From positions 228,299,876 to 228,363,875 of the forward strand of contig CM070873.1 of assembly GCA_036365515.1 (NCBI GenBank): DNA of 64,000 nt, written 5' to 3'. Below are positions 37,427-49,464 of this stretch, one piece after another (the stretch's first letter is position 1; each line of letters opens with the position of its first letter). The position numbers and the translations under genes were made by a program. This DNA comes from Torymus aiolomorphi. Its lineage: Eukaryota; Arthropoda; Insecta; Hymenoptera; Torymidae. The notes under the pieces were generated by a model. That model had not been told where the DNA came from and did no database searches. It worked only from the letters and a program-made list of their open reading frames with translations.

Positions 37427-38137
37427 AAGGAGATGATCAGGGATGCGGGTCCCGGATTTAGCTAAAACTGTAAGAGTTACTTCTTTATGACAAATAATGA
37501 GACACGTGTCTCGGGGTTTATGTAAATGGGACTTTTGTTCCGAGACCCAAGCTATTTTATGTCTAAAATGAACAATTTTTGATAAAAATGAGGTCTCTTT
37601 CTTTAAGCATAGCTTTTTGAATATTTCGGTCATATAAATGGTCTAAAAAGTTTATAAAAGAAGGCAAAAAAGCTTTAATTTAAGCTGTGTTTCGTTAAAA
37701 AATATCGATTTCTCAAAATTTATACAAATATAGGCTATCAAAAATAGAGTAAGAAAATGACTAAAAATTTCTCATTTTTTTCAAGCATTTAACAGGTGAT
37801 ATTTTAAATTATCTTCTTACTCTATTTTTGATAGCCTAATATAACTTTTTGAGAAATCGACACTTTTTAACGAAAAACAGCTCAAATTAAAGCTTTTTTT
37901 GCCTTCTTTTATAAACTTTTTAGTTCATTTATATGACGGAAATACTCAAAAAGCTATATCTAAAGAAAGAGACTCCACTTTTATCAAAACTTGTTCATTT
38001 AGATATAAAATAGCTTGGGTCTCGGAACAAAAGGCCCATTCACAAAAAGTCCGAAACACGGGTCTCCTTATTTGTCATAAAGAAGTACCTCCTACAGTTT
38101 TAGCCAAATCAGGACCCGCATCCCTGATCATCTCCTT
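37427..38137. mobile_element. Foldback element with arms of about 325 bp
   Basis: The left arm (from AAGGAGATGATCAGGGATGC) and the right arm (ending GCATCCCTGATCATCTCCTT) are imperfect inverted copies that nearly meet at a loop of about 57 nt near 37757-37813. Similarity may run a few bases further out on both sides (TGATTATTT and its partner), so the exact ends and any duplication are uncertain. It lies in the intron just 5' of the EGF exon, 116 nt from its acceptor. The transcript could fold into a long hairpin. Confidence 0.8.
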
Positions 38138-39238
38138 GTAAGTCAAATAATGATATTGACATTATTTTGCATCGTTGGAATGCAACGAAATAATTTTTTA
38201 CAATTGCTTTAAGTTATTAAACAATGGAAATTTTGTCTAAACCTTCGTTACAAAGCGGTTTTATACTATAAAACACTGAATCCACATACAAAATTAATAT
38301 TAATTAGTGTAAACTTGAAGTAAAATGAATTATTTTTTTATTTCGTTGCAACACAACGTTGCAAATTTCAAAAGACTAGCGTTAATCAGCGCGCTACGCG
38401 CGCCAATGTTTTCGTCTCTTGTTTCTCTCCTTTCGAGATTCGAGACGGATTCGATTATTCGAGATTTCGAGATCGTTCGAGGGCAAAATAGATTATCTCG
38501 AATGCTCAATTTATATAAAGGATAAATATCTTTTGCAAATTATTATGAATTATCTACAACACGTATAAACATGTCATCGAAAATTCAGTAAATCAAATTT
38601 ATTACGTGTGAATGTATATAAAGCAATTAATTGTTAAGGAGAATACAAAGAAAAAAGTATTATGAGAAAAAGAAGGAAGAAAGTATTAGAGTGAGAAGAT
38701 GAGCAGAGGAAGAAAGGGTAAAGGGATAGAGAGAAAGAGGCATTATTTTCGTAACGATACTCATGGCTATACTGTGGCAGGAGATAAAAGCGAGGGCCAC
38801 GATTGGCTGAATCATTTAATTGAGAAGAGCCTCGATTTATCAACCAGAATGTACGTCAGGGTTTAGTCCGGTGTGGATGAGTCAAGCGAATTAAGGAAGG
38901 TACTTTTGATTTAAGAGAACGCCGCGATATTAATTTCGTAAGATACTTCTACGCAGTGCACTAAATTGTATTTTCCCAACATCAAATGCCCATTCTATTA
39001 AGAGGACGTTTTTTCAATTAAACTCACGTTACGACCCGTATACGAATAAAAATAATTGTTTTTGATAAAATTAAGGTATAGTAGCTCATTTATTTTCTTT
39101 ATTACTAAAGAAAGTAATCTCTATACATATTTTTGTTGAAAAATTTTATTGTATATGTAATGTTAAAGTATTTTTTTCTCAAGTTTATTCTCTGGAGGAA
39201 TATGAAACGTTCAAGGTTCAAGAAAACGACAATATTAC

Positions 39239-39326
39239 TATCAATTTCATTAACAATTTTATTTATTTCATTATCAATTTCATTAACAATTTTATTTAAT
39301 TCAATATCAATATTAACAATTTCATA
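39239..39326. repeat. 33-bp tandem repeat, about 2.7 copies
   Basis: The unit TATCAATTTCATTAACAATT and its AT-rich remainder repeats at 39239, 39272 and 39305, the last copy shortened. Confidence 0.7.
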
Positions 39327-42300
39327 ATAACCATAATAAATATATGAATTCATATAAAATTGTTGTTTTTACGCTTTGAATGTATAATAATTTATTTTGT
39401 TTTAATATCAAGCATGAAACCTTCATTTATATCAGGCTTATACTTGATTAAGGTCTATAACGTGAAGGTTGAAATGTTCCAGTTTGACAAACAATTCAAT
39501 GATAGCGTAACCGCCAGCTTCTTACCGAACTAGTTTATTATTAAAACTGTCATGAAATTAAAACTACCAAATAAAAAACATTAAATTAGTATACTTTTTA
39601 ATAACAAAAAACATAAAAGCAAAAAGAGCCTTTATTATATAAGAAAATCGAGATAAAGGTTTTCATTTCATCATTTAAGAATTTTCATCGATACGTATCA
39701 AAAAGTATCACAATTATTATGGTATTTCAATGATAAACTTGGTAAATTATTGTTATTTACAGTACACAACTATTTTATTATAATCACGTTAATACATAAA
39801 AATAATTTCTTCTATATTAAATGAACGACTATACATATAAAATTACATTTGCTTCGGCAACCTCAACCGAAAACCACGACATCAACATCCTGTCCAATTT
39901 AAATTGGACCGACATAACATACTCGAGCAACAACGCCAACTTCCGAAATATCTCCCACACACACTGCGACCAAATACGGACTATAGTGAGCCGTGAACTA
40001 TGCACACGAGCATCGCTAAACCACGAGTATTTTCTAAACCGCGCTCTTTTTACGCGTCCGCGTCTCCTTTCACCGGGCCCGCGCGCACGCGAAATTCTCT
40101 TGGCTCGCTGTCGAAGCGCGAGACAACCGCACCGCCCGCGCGTCACCTCGTGTACTTCCTCTCCCCGCTCCTAATATACTCCACGCCTCACGCGGCTATG
40201 CGATAACATGAGGCGTCGACTTTCGCGATTTCCAAATCGCCCGCGCGCGTATAACCGCGATAACGAACCGCGTTGCCAGCGCGCGATGATCAATGCGAGG
40301 CATCGCGCGCCGCGCGCACCTAATTACCGGTCGAACGAGTTTTTCACGCGCTCGCTTGCGTTGTATGTTCGAGAGAGTGTATTTATAAACGCGAGAGATA
40401 TCGTGTGCGAGCGCTGAAAACAAAGCAGACTGACGGGGAAAAAAGGACAACGACGCGGCGAGTATATAGTGTGCGCACTCGGTATTATTAGAATCGCCAC
40501 TCGCGCGCGCACGCGATAAACCGGCGCGAAACGAGGAAGTTATAACTTTTCGCGATTTGATTGGGAGTCACGTAGGTGAGTCGATAGTCGATATAAGGTG
40601 GCGAGGGGAGGAAAAACGCAGCAGCGGCGGTAACGCGTTCGTGTGCAGCTTTGATTCGATGAAAAGCGAGGTGATGTTTGTCGTGCGACGCTTTGAAACG
40701 TATATAAGCTGCTTTTTATATTGGCCTTCTGGGTTCTAAAGATTTTATAACACCTCGATAGAGCAAAATGTATAGCGTTCATTTTCTCGTACTGGGAAAA
40801 CGAAAAATAAAGAATGTAAATCTTTCCGCGGATAGTATAAATTGGAGTCTCGTAAAGTCACGCGTTGTTGTTTTATATCAAAAAGAAAAAAAAATCAATT
40901 AGTTTCCTTTCCAAGATTAGCAAAAATAAATCATGACTAATGACTGGCCGAGCGAAATGTGAGTCAAGTCCATTAGAACCGTAAAATAATCTTGTTTACT
41001 CGTTCCCACATTAATTACTCCCCTCATTACACTAGCAATGTTTGCCAAACAAAATCTGCTTTCACAAACACAAAACGAACGCAACTCGCAAACATACAGC
41101 AACAAAGTACATAGTCAGCATGTCATTTTCCTCTACTCCAATATTTCGAAGAGCCGCGCGCGCGCTCTCGCAGCAGCAGTATTACGCTTATTATACAAAG
41201 TCGAATGCTAATATCTATCGCTGAAACGCGGCTCGCTGAAAGAAGAAGCTGGCACATACATAACATACGTATACGCGAGCCACTCGCGCGCTACACGTTT
41301 ATGTCATCGATATTCCATTCGTCTTTGTTTTGACAGGCGAGAGCGGGCACAGTGGCCGCGCCTCATGCGAATGTGCAGCATAATCAGCTGCCGCGCGCAT
41401 TATATAGGTGATGTGCGCTCTCGCGGTCTCCCTCGGGCGGAAGGGCAAGAGCGCAGGCAGCAACAGCATTGTAATATATCTTAGCCCAGGTACGCGCGCG
41501 CGTTTTCGCGAGAATAACGCTGAGCGAGCGAGTGAAAAATTAGGTTTGATAAAGAGCCGCCCCGCGTGTGCGGCAGAAAAATACGCCCCGCAGCGGCGTT
41601 GCCGCCGGCAGACTGGAGGAGTTATAGTGTATATTGTTTTCTCGGAGCGCGGTACGGGAGAGGAAGAGGAAGAGGTTGTAAATGTTGCGGTTCGGGTTAT
41701 CGAAATTCAGCGAGAACGGAAAATTATTTTTTGTTTTCGTGACGTTAAATGTATAAATGTACTATGTATTTATGTATAGTATGTTTGAAGGGAAATTTTT
41801 AGTTGAGCTTATTATGGACTTGTTCTGAGCCCGATAAGAGTGGTATGAACCAGTGAATTAATAAATCACACTGTAACCAAGCTGTCCTCATTTTTAAGCC
41901 TCGACTACTAAAAATGCCTTCACTATCAAGTGAGAGAGTTCAAATCATCAGTGTAAATCCCCTCCGCTTGCAGTTACATAACATTTCCCATATTTGGCAC
42001 TAATCTTCATAAGGAGAAACAAATATTGCATAAAACTTTGACAATGTTTACGTTTGCTCTATATATTTACAGATAAACTTTGCTCGTCGCTTAGTACACG
42101 TCACCAATTACACACACATACGCGCGTGCCTCCAACTATAATACCGCATTCATAAATCCTGCCGAGCCGTCTTCGAACATAAAATAAGTATTTTCAAAGT
42201 CACGTGAACGTTATACCTACACACGCGCGCGCCGATCAAGACATTTTTCACGAGCGGAGAGCCTACTTCTGAAGATCCCAAAGATAGAGATCGTAATCCT

Positions 42301-45300
42301 TGACGCAGGAATCACATGACTACTATATATACGTTATACATACTCTCTCGGGCGCCGCCCCCCATCCTATATACCCTTTTTTACCCGTCCGCACGCGGCG
42401 TCCTTGCATTCTCGCGTTCCATTCGGCTTTTTTCCCTCGTGCGCGTGCGCGCACGCAAACACGCGGTTATATCTAAAAGCGGAGAGGATGAGAAGAGAAA
42501 GACGACGACGAGCGCGACGAACGAACTGGGCACATCACGCGCGTCTGTGTGGCTGTACGTGTATAATAGCGCGGGATGACGATGATGAGGATGATGGTGA
42601 TGGCGCGGTGCTGGCACAGAGAGAGAGAGAGAGAAGGCGAAACAATGCGCTCGTTCATTCGGCTTCTGGGAAGTCAATGAGAGATCTGATGCCCCACGAG
42701 TTATCTCCCGCGACGACTATGCTGGCTCGTCCGATCCGATATTTACATAATGAGAGTGTGAGAGTTGGTCTGCGTACTTATATGTGAGGAGAACGCGAGC
42801 ATGTGTCGAACAGCAGTGGCCGCGCATAATACAGCTCTAAGATGCACGCGCGCAAGTGCAGTTCGATGTCGACGTAGCGAACAGGTATTATAAATGTTCG
42901 ATTGAGGAGAATAAAGCTACTTGAGCCTTTTGATGTATAACGTTTTGTAATGGAAATTTTAGGTTTTAATAATGCGTGGACGCAATTAAGTGTTATATAT
43001 ATATTACACTGATAATGCGCTGTCATGTATGCGATAAATTATATTCATTTAATTAAGATTAAAATATCCAAGCCATTGTTTGAATGACTGTAGTTTTAAA
43101 ATGAATCACTTTATTGCTTCCTCACAGAGGAAGCTTTGTATCTTTTATTCTTCACAATGACGCCCAGTAATTTTAGCGAGCCTGACCTTTACTACAATTC
43201 GTTGCCAACTGATTTCACGCGAAAACAAAAAAAGCTGCATCATTGCGTGATCATCATATATACAACGATTAACAATGGTATATAATTATACTAAATCGCA
43301 GACACTTCTTCTGCAGCAGACGGATCGAATTAAGATAGTTAACACGTAAGTATTTTTTGTATATATACGCGCTTCGCCTGTGTTTTCACAACGACGCAAA
43401 ATGATTAATTAAGTATATACGAGCGGAATGAAATCATCGCCACGCCCGATAATACTGCGAACAGTTTTGGCCTTTATTTCTGCGCCACGCGCATCGAGAG
43501 TATAGAGCTCGCAATAGAAACGAGAACACACGTATATTTCAATATAAATCCGCCCTCAGTATATACGTATTTTCGCGCATCGATCGCGCTCTCGCGCACT
43601 ACACATTTCGTGCAAAAATAATGCAGATCTCGTTCAAACCTCCAGCAATAATTTAGCGACGGCCAATCCAGCCTCCCTATTCTTAGCAACAATGCTTTTT
43701 CCCTCTTCTTCTTCTCTTCTCTTAAACCTCGCATAGTCCGGTATATAAAACAGCGAGCGGCGTAAATGTGGATTCTCCGAAAAATGAATTTTCCCCGGGG
43801 GGCATGGGGGGGAGGGTAAAAAGTAAAGTGTTTACTCGCTCGTCCACAGAGATTGCGGCCGCCTTAGTCTTAGACGCGTCGTCCGTCGAGGCGATATATA
43901 GCGCATTACCAGTTTACCGTGGCGTAGGAGATTCCGAGCCCGCGCGCGTTCAGGAGGGATATAGGGTTACTCACTCGGCACAGAGATGAGGTTAAAAAGC
44001 GACGGACTACACGGCGACGACGAGCCGCGCGGCCGGCAGATAGAACGCGGTCAGCGTCTACCGAGCATAAACAAGACAGCTTTACGCACTTGCGAGCGCT
44101 AACTTTTTGCATGCGCGCGGAGACCTCGCGTATATATGTGTGTCTATGTGCGGAAATTATTTCGTCAAGTTGACCACGCGCGCGAGCGGAGAAGTTTGTG
44201 ACGTTTATGAACTAGTTTACGGTTCGTGCTAATGGCACGTATTTGGGTTTGCTTCAGCGTGAAAAGTAAAAACGTCACTAAATTATTATGCTAATTTGAG
44301 TGGCGCGTGTATGCGGGAATGCGAATTAAAATATTAATTGGTTAAAGTCACCGCTCATAATTTTTAAAGCCTGTCGCGGGCGTTGTGCAATTTGCATGAT
44401 TGAAAAAGCGTATCTAAAAATTGTTGAAAGTTGATACAGTTTAATTTATTTGCGAGACCGTCGCCTTTCATTGTTTCTGATAGTATTTTATTGGAAATGT
44501 TTCTTCTTATATTACTTATTATCCAAAATCCATTAAATAATCAAATATTGATTGGATGACTTTTTACCTATTACCATTTTATCCCTTCTAATAATTCGAT
44601 GTCTTATTAGAATAATCTATTAATGGCATGTATAAATTATATTACAATTTTCCTGTAGAGTTAATATTCGGTAGTAAACAAAATTTCTTTTCTATTTAAA
44701 GATCTTGAAAGGTTTAATTAAGAAAGAGCGCAATTAAGTCTTGATGTAATCAGACGATTCGTACCAGTTAATTAATATAAAAAAGAATGAAGAAGGTTAA
44801 AATATATTTTGTAATTTTTCAGAATTTAATTTTAATTTGTTTTTTTTTTCTGTATTAAATGCTAGGACCCTATAAAACTTTTAAGCAGATTAAATTAAAC
44901 AACTTTTAAAAGCATATAATCGTATCAGATTTCTAGTTCACTGAATAGCAATAATTTACATTCGACAAAACGAATTTTGAAAAGCACTCTAATAAATGAA
45001 ACCGTATTTACTTAAAAGGTCTCTGCATCTATACAAATACTCAGTTTATTGTAAACAAAAACTGTATAACAGGATCATTAAAACTTTTTTCCTACATAGC
45101 AAAATATTCTATTTCCTAACAGAAAAAATATATACTGTGTAAACTAAAAAACATTTTATAATAGTCACAGATACCATTTTTTATTTTTAGTATGTCAATG
45201 ATTACGTGATTTTGCAATTTATTTTCCATTGTCCACGAGTAAACTTTAAACAGGTGTATCAAGGAAGTCCCAATGTAATCACCCGACAAAGATCAATCAT

Positions 45301-46901
45301 GCTTTGTTCTTTGATGTGTGAAACTGAGACGAATACTCAGAAGGCGACGGCAGCAGCGCGAGTGTGAGAAAGATTAAAATAAACCAATGCAGTTATTCCT
45401 ACATTAATCATTAGACGACGTCATTCGGGCGAAAGGAAATCACCGGACGTATACACTATCGTCGATTCGTTGATTTAATTATGCATTACACAAATGCTTG
45501 TCAAAGAAGTTTACGAATTGCACAGGAAACTCACGATTTACCATTTCAACCATTAATCTTTATTTTAATATGATGTAGTCAGATGAAATAAATTTTGAAG
45601 TTTTTTTTTTTATGAAAACAATATTTCGTATTTAAAACTATGCATGAAATAGCGCAAAATGTGAAATTGTTATTCCAACAGCTAAGAGTATAGTGCAAAA
45701 TGAAAAATATGGAGAGAGAGAGTAAAGTGGAACGGACGTGTAGTACATTTTATGCATGAAGGTTGAATAATTCATAAAGTTACAGTAGATGATTATAATG
45801 CTATTTGGAAGCGCGATGTACTTCTTGGCATCGAATCAAAGCATATGTGCACGTGTTTGATAAGAGAATAGGTAATACTTTTATCATTTACATGGCATGG
45901 CAATTCTGCCAGTTTTATCTGTATCGACGAAGGCCGATCACGCGCGCGCGCGCAGTTTTTATCGCATTCGCTAGTAGGCCGATATATATGCTGTCACATC
46001 CGACGCAAGAATTCGACTTTGTTTTACATACATTAGAATTTCCAACTGAGCCCTCAACTAAACTCAAAATTCATACCTTTTGCATTATACTTTGAAATAT
46101 GGCAATACTTGGACTTTGTTTCGAAGATTTTTTAAATATATCGATCAAAAGGCAATTTCACGAAAGTAAACAGAGCTTTTTCCTGATACTTTTTATACCT
46201 GGTGCAAGACACGTAACTTAAATTTAATATTGGTAAATACAATACCTTATATTTTTAAATTAGTAGATTTTTATCGCAAAATTTTATAATTGCTATGATG
46301 AGATTTGTAATAAGGAAAATCCGTGTTTTTATTTTATTCAATTTATTAGATATGTGTCTTTACTATATATCAACTCGTAAGAATCCAACTTAAAACAAAT
46401 AAACAACAAAACCCTCATATTCCCGACAAGCTTTTAACGTTTGAAAATATAACTGATATCGAAAACTAAATTAGTTTCATCGTAAAATTTTCAAGAATTA
46501 AAAAGAACATCTTTGCGAGCGTATCTTCACGCGAAGAGAGCAAAGTATTAAAATTCTTAAGTAGTATGCTCAACACTCAAAGCAATGTCAAGTCTGGGTG
46601 AAGATCCTTGTTTATACCTGTATATTTTCTTACATTTAAAATTTAAATTTGTCTTTGCATTTAAAGAGCGACTCTTAGCTTTCCAGTATGATATTTGGTG
46701 ACAATAACGTCTTTTTACGAAAACTAAATAAGTTGTAATTTTCTTTTATTTCAGAGTCAAACAAGAAATTAAACTAAATTAACGGTTATAGTAGATGTTT
46801 AAAAGCCCCATCAAGCATCGTTACTATAACTTTGAGTTGTTGTTTAAACATTAGATTATGTTAAACTTATAGTATATTCCAATTTCCAAGGCATGTTACT
46901 G

Positions 46902-47619
46902 CACGGAGAGAAATTTTAGAGTAAAAATTACCAAGGTGCCTTGGTAGCGCATGGATAGACTGTCAAAGCCGCGATATTCCCAGGTTTCTAATACAATTTA
47001 TAAGTTTCCCAGGAAAAACTACCATAACCACTTAAAAAGAATACCAAATTATCGGAATAAAAATTACCAGACACACTGGTAAAAATTGAGATCTAGTCAT
47101 TTTTACAAGGTAACCTAAGAATTTTTACTAAGAAAACTGATAAATTTTACCAAATAACCTGGTATTTGTGTATTCGCGCATGCGCACTGCGCATTATTGT
47201 GTTTCAGAAGATTGATACTAGAGGCGTGCGCGACGTTAAAATGAAAACAATACACATATTTTCAGTAAGTAATAACGGCGATTCAAATGACTGTTGGTAA
47301 CAGCTTCCGTGGCGCAGTCGGTAGAACGTCGGACTCTCAACCCAAAGATCGTCGGATCGAATCCCGCTTCCGTAAAAATTTTTTTCAGTTTAATGTTTTT
47401 TCATCCTTGTTTCTGTTTCTATTTCTATATTAAAATACTATATATCCACCAATATGGATAAAAAAAGTTCATTTTTTTAATTTAAATTAACTAAAAAAAA
47501 GTTTTACCAAGGCACTTTGGTAAAAAGTTTGAAATTGTCAGTCTGTCCATCCATTACCATAGAAACTGGTAATTTTGTCTCGAATATTTGTAATTTTCAC
47601 TACAAAATTTCTCTCCGTG
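46902..47619. mobile_element. 718-bp TIR element with internal tRNA-like unit, copy 2
   Basis: It has the same termini, subterminal palindromes and internal order as 24370-25088. The flanks are TG (46900-46901) and TG (47620-47621), so the duplication is 2 bp but not TA. It is inserted in AT-rich DNA between the EGF-like gene and the AGTRAP homologue. Confidence 0.85.
47303..47374 (+). ncRNA. tRNA-like unit inside the TIR element, copy 2
   Basis: Identical over all 72 nt to copy 1, including the A box, the B box and the seven-T run (47379-47385). It has the same broken acceptor stem. Confidence 0.6.
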
Positions 47620-48729
47620 TGCTTATGCATAAATTGAAAAATATATTTTTACCCATTTAATTTGTTTACACTGCATATTTTAATGAGCGCCAATTATCGA
47701 CTCTCGTTGGGCTTCAATAAAAATACCGAGATGCGGCGAGCAATTTCAACCTTTCGATGGATATGAAACACGACTTACTTTACGACCCAATATTCCTCCG
47801 ACCGCGCATACTTAAAGCTCTCTTCGGCTTACCAGTTTGTTTCACCCGAACTATGTTTATACAGCATTGGGGAAGCCCGAACATAATTACGATAATTCTG
47901 GTCAATCCACTTTGCGAGCTGTAAAAATGCGCATTCGTAAAAATCAATAGATAATAAAGCGCAGAAAGAGCGAGAGCCCCCCACACACACGTGATGGGCA
48001 CTTATGTTATTAGGCTTTACAGTTATCGCGGCTGCCTGCGCTCCGCGCTCTTTTCCTTCAATCTTCGCTGCGGGAATTCGTAATGACACGCTGTATATTT
48101 CAAGCGGCGCAATATGCGTCGGATGAAAAAAAAGTCCAGATAGTCGTCGGCTGCATTTCCTCGGAAAAAATGTCAAGATCGTTGTCGCGCGCTTGATAAT
48201 GAAATTGTCGCTTCCATCGGTAATAAGCGATAAGAAACTCCAACGTCTATTATATCCTTATCGCTCGACAATGACACAAAAGAGTCCACTCTCCACATAT
48301 ACGGAGTGCGACGGGGTTGAAGAAATACATGTGTGTCACAAACAGAAACAAACGACTCGTCCGATTTCTCATTGTTTCACCGACATTATATATAAAATAA
48401 TAATACAACGAATACCGCAACTCGCATCCGCGCGCTATCGCACCCGAGCGGGGGGGAAAATCCCGTGAAGCGGAGGCAGCTCTCTCTCGCGCGGGGAAAA
48501 AAGCTCTCGCCGCGCGCGTGTGTGTGTCGGGGAGCTGGCAAACCGGAAGTGGGCCATTGTCGTCGCGCGCGCTCTCCCGGGGTCACCCCGAGTTCGTTCT
48601 CTCTCTCGCTCTCGTTCACTCGGCGGAGGCAATTTCGCCGTGCATGCAGCGTACCGAGCTTAATTCGAGGCAATCGAAAGCCCGCCCGTCGACAGTAGAG
48701 GGGAGTTGCGCGCAGGGAGAAAATATATA

Positions 48730-48732
<3 letters not shown>

Positions 48733-48769
<37 letters not shown>
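48733..48769. repeat. (CT)n microsatellite
   Basis: About 18 CT units are preceded by TATATATA. Confidence 0.95.
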
Positions 48770-48770
<1 letters not shown>

Positions 48771-49376
48771 GCGCGCTCTCGTAAACGGGAAAAGGTTAAA
48801 AATAAAAGTACCCACTGCTAATGCGCCGGATAGATAGAAAATGGGAGGATTATTTTCGATCCGACAGTTTTTTGCGTGCGCGCGACGGTCGGGCGATTGT
48901 CGTGTGTATATAATATATAAACGTGGGCGCGTGTGTGCGTATAGAGTGTATATACGGTATAATAGTTTTGGAGATGAATTCATCGGGCGAAGCCGCGTCG
49001 ACGAGTTCGCACTCGAGTGAACCGGCCGGCTTTTTTGCTCGATTTGCGTTAGTCTATCTCTCGTTGTAATGGTTGATGGGGAGGGAGAGAGAGGAATCAC
49101 TGGTCATTGTGAATGTTTTAGTGTACGGCAAACATTACCGGTAGATATGACGGCTGAAGTGCAAGCTTGAAAACAAATTAATTATCTCCCCATGCGTAGT
49201 ATTGTTTATGAATATTTTTCTTTAAAATCTGTTTATAGTTGTGTGAGTATATGAATGGAATATTTTTCAAATGTATTTGCAGAGGAAAAAATATGCAATT
49301 ACTGACAGTCACCACATTGAAAAAACGTTAGCAGAAATATTATACCGAAAAACACAACCGTTGATTATAGAAAAGG

Positions 49377-49464
49377 TTTTTCCTCACACCGGGCCGAAAG
49401 TGCCCCATTCCCACCCGGCTCCGAAACGGAAATATGGCATTTTCGGCCTCGATGTGAGGAAAAA
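49377..49464. repeat. Short hairpin repeat
   Basis: The left arm TTTTCCTCACACCGGGCCGA and the right arm ending TCGGCCTCGATGTGAGGAAAA are imperfect inverted copies of about 28 nt around a 31-nt GC-rich centre. Resembles a small dispersed palindromic repeat. Confidence 0.6.

Larger units (their letters stand above)
37312..46901. other. Intron or upstream region of the EGF-like gene; no supported exon
   Basis: It includes the foldback element, AT-rich DNA at 38.1-39.9 kb, CpG-rich blocks at about 39950-40750, 41120-41700, 42100-42900 and 43340-44200, and AT-rich DNA from 44.3 kb on. The missing 5' exons of the EGF-like gene should be here or further right. Open frames in the CpG blocks are low complexity and overlap in several frames. 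Confidence 0.5.

Noticed and set aside
45805..46095. 96-codon plus-strand frame
   Set aside because: TTG start, no domain, CG-repeat segment in the middle.
47780..48001. Minus-strand frame with a hydrophobic start as a possible signal-peptide exon for the EGF-like gene
   Set aside because: It begins with GTG, not ATG, has a second hydrophobic stretch and lies over 10 kb away. The in-phase GGTAAG donor is tempting but not enough.
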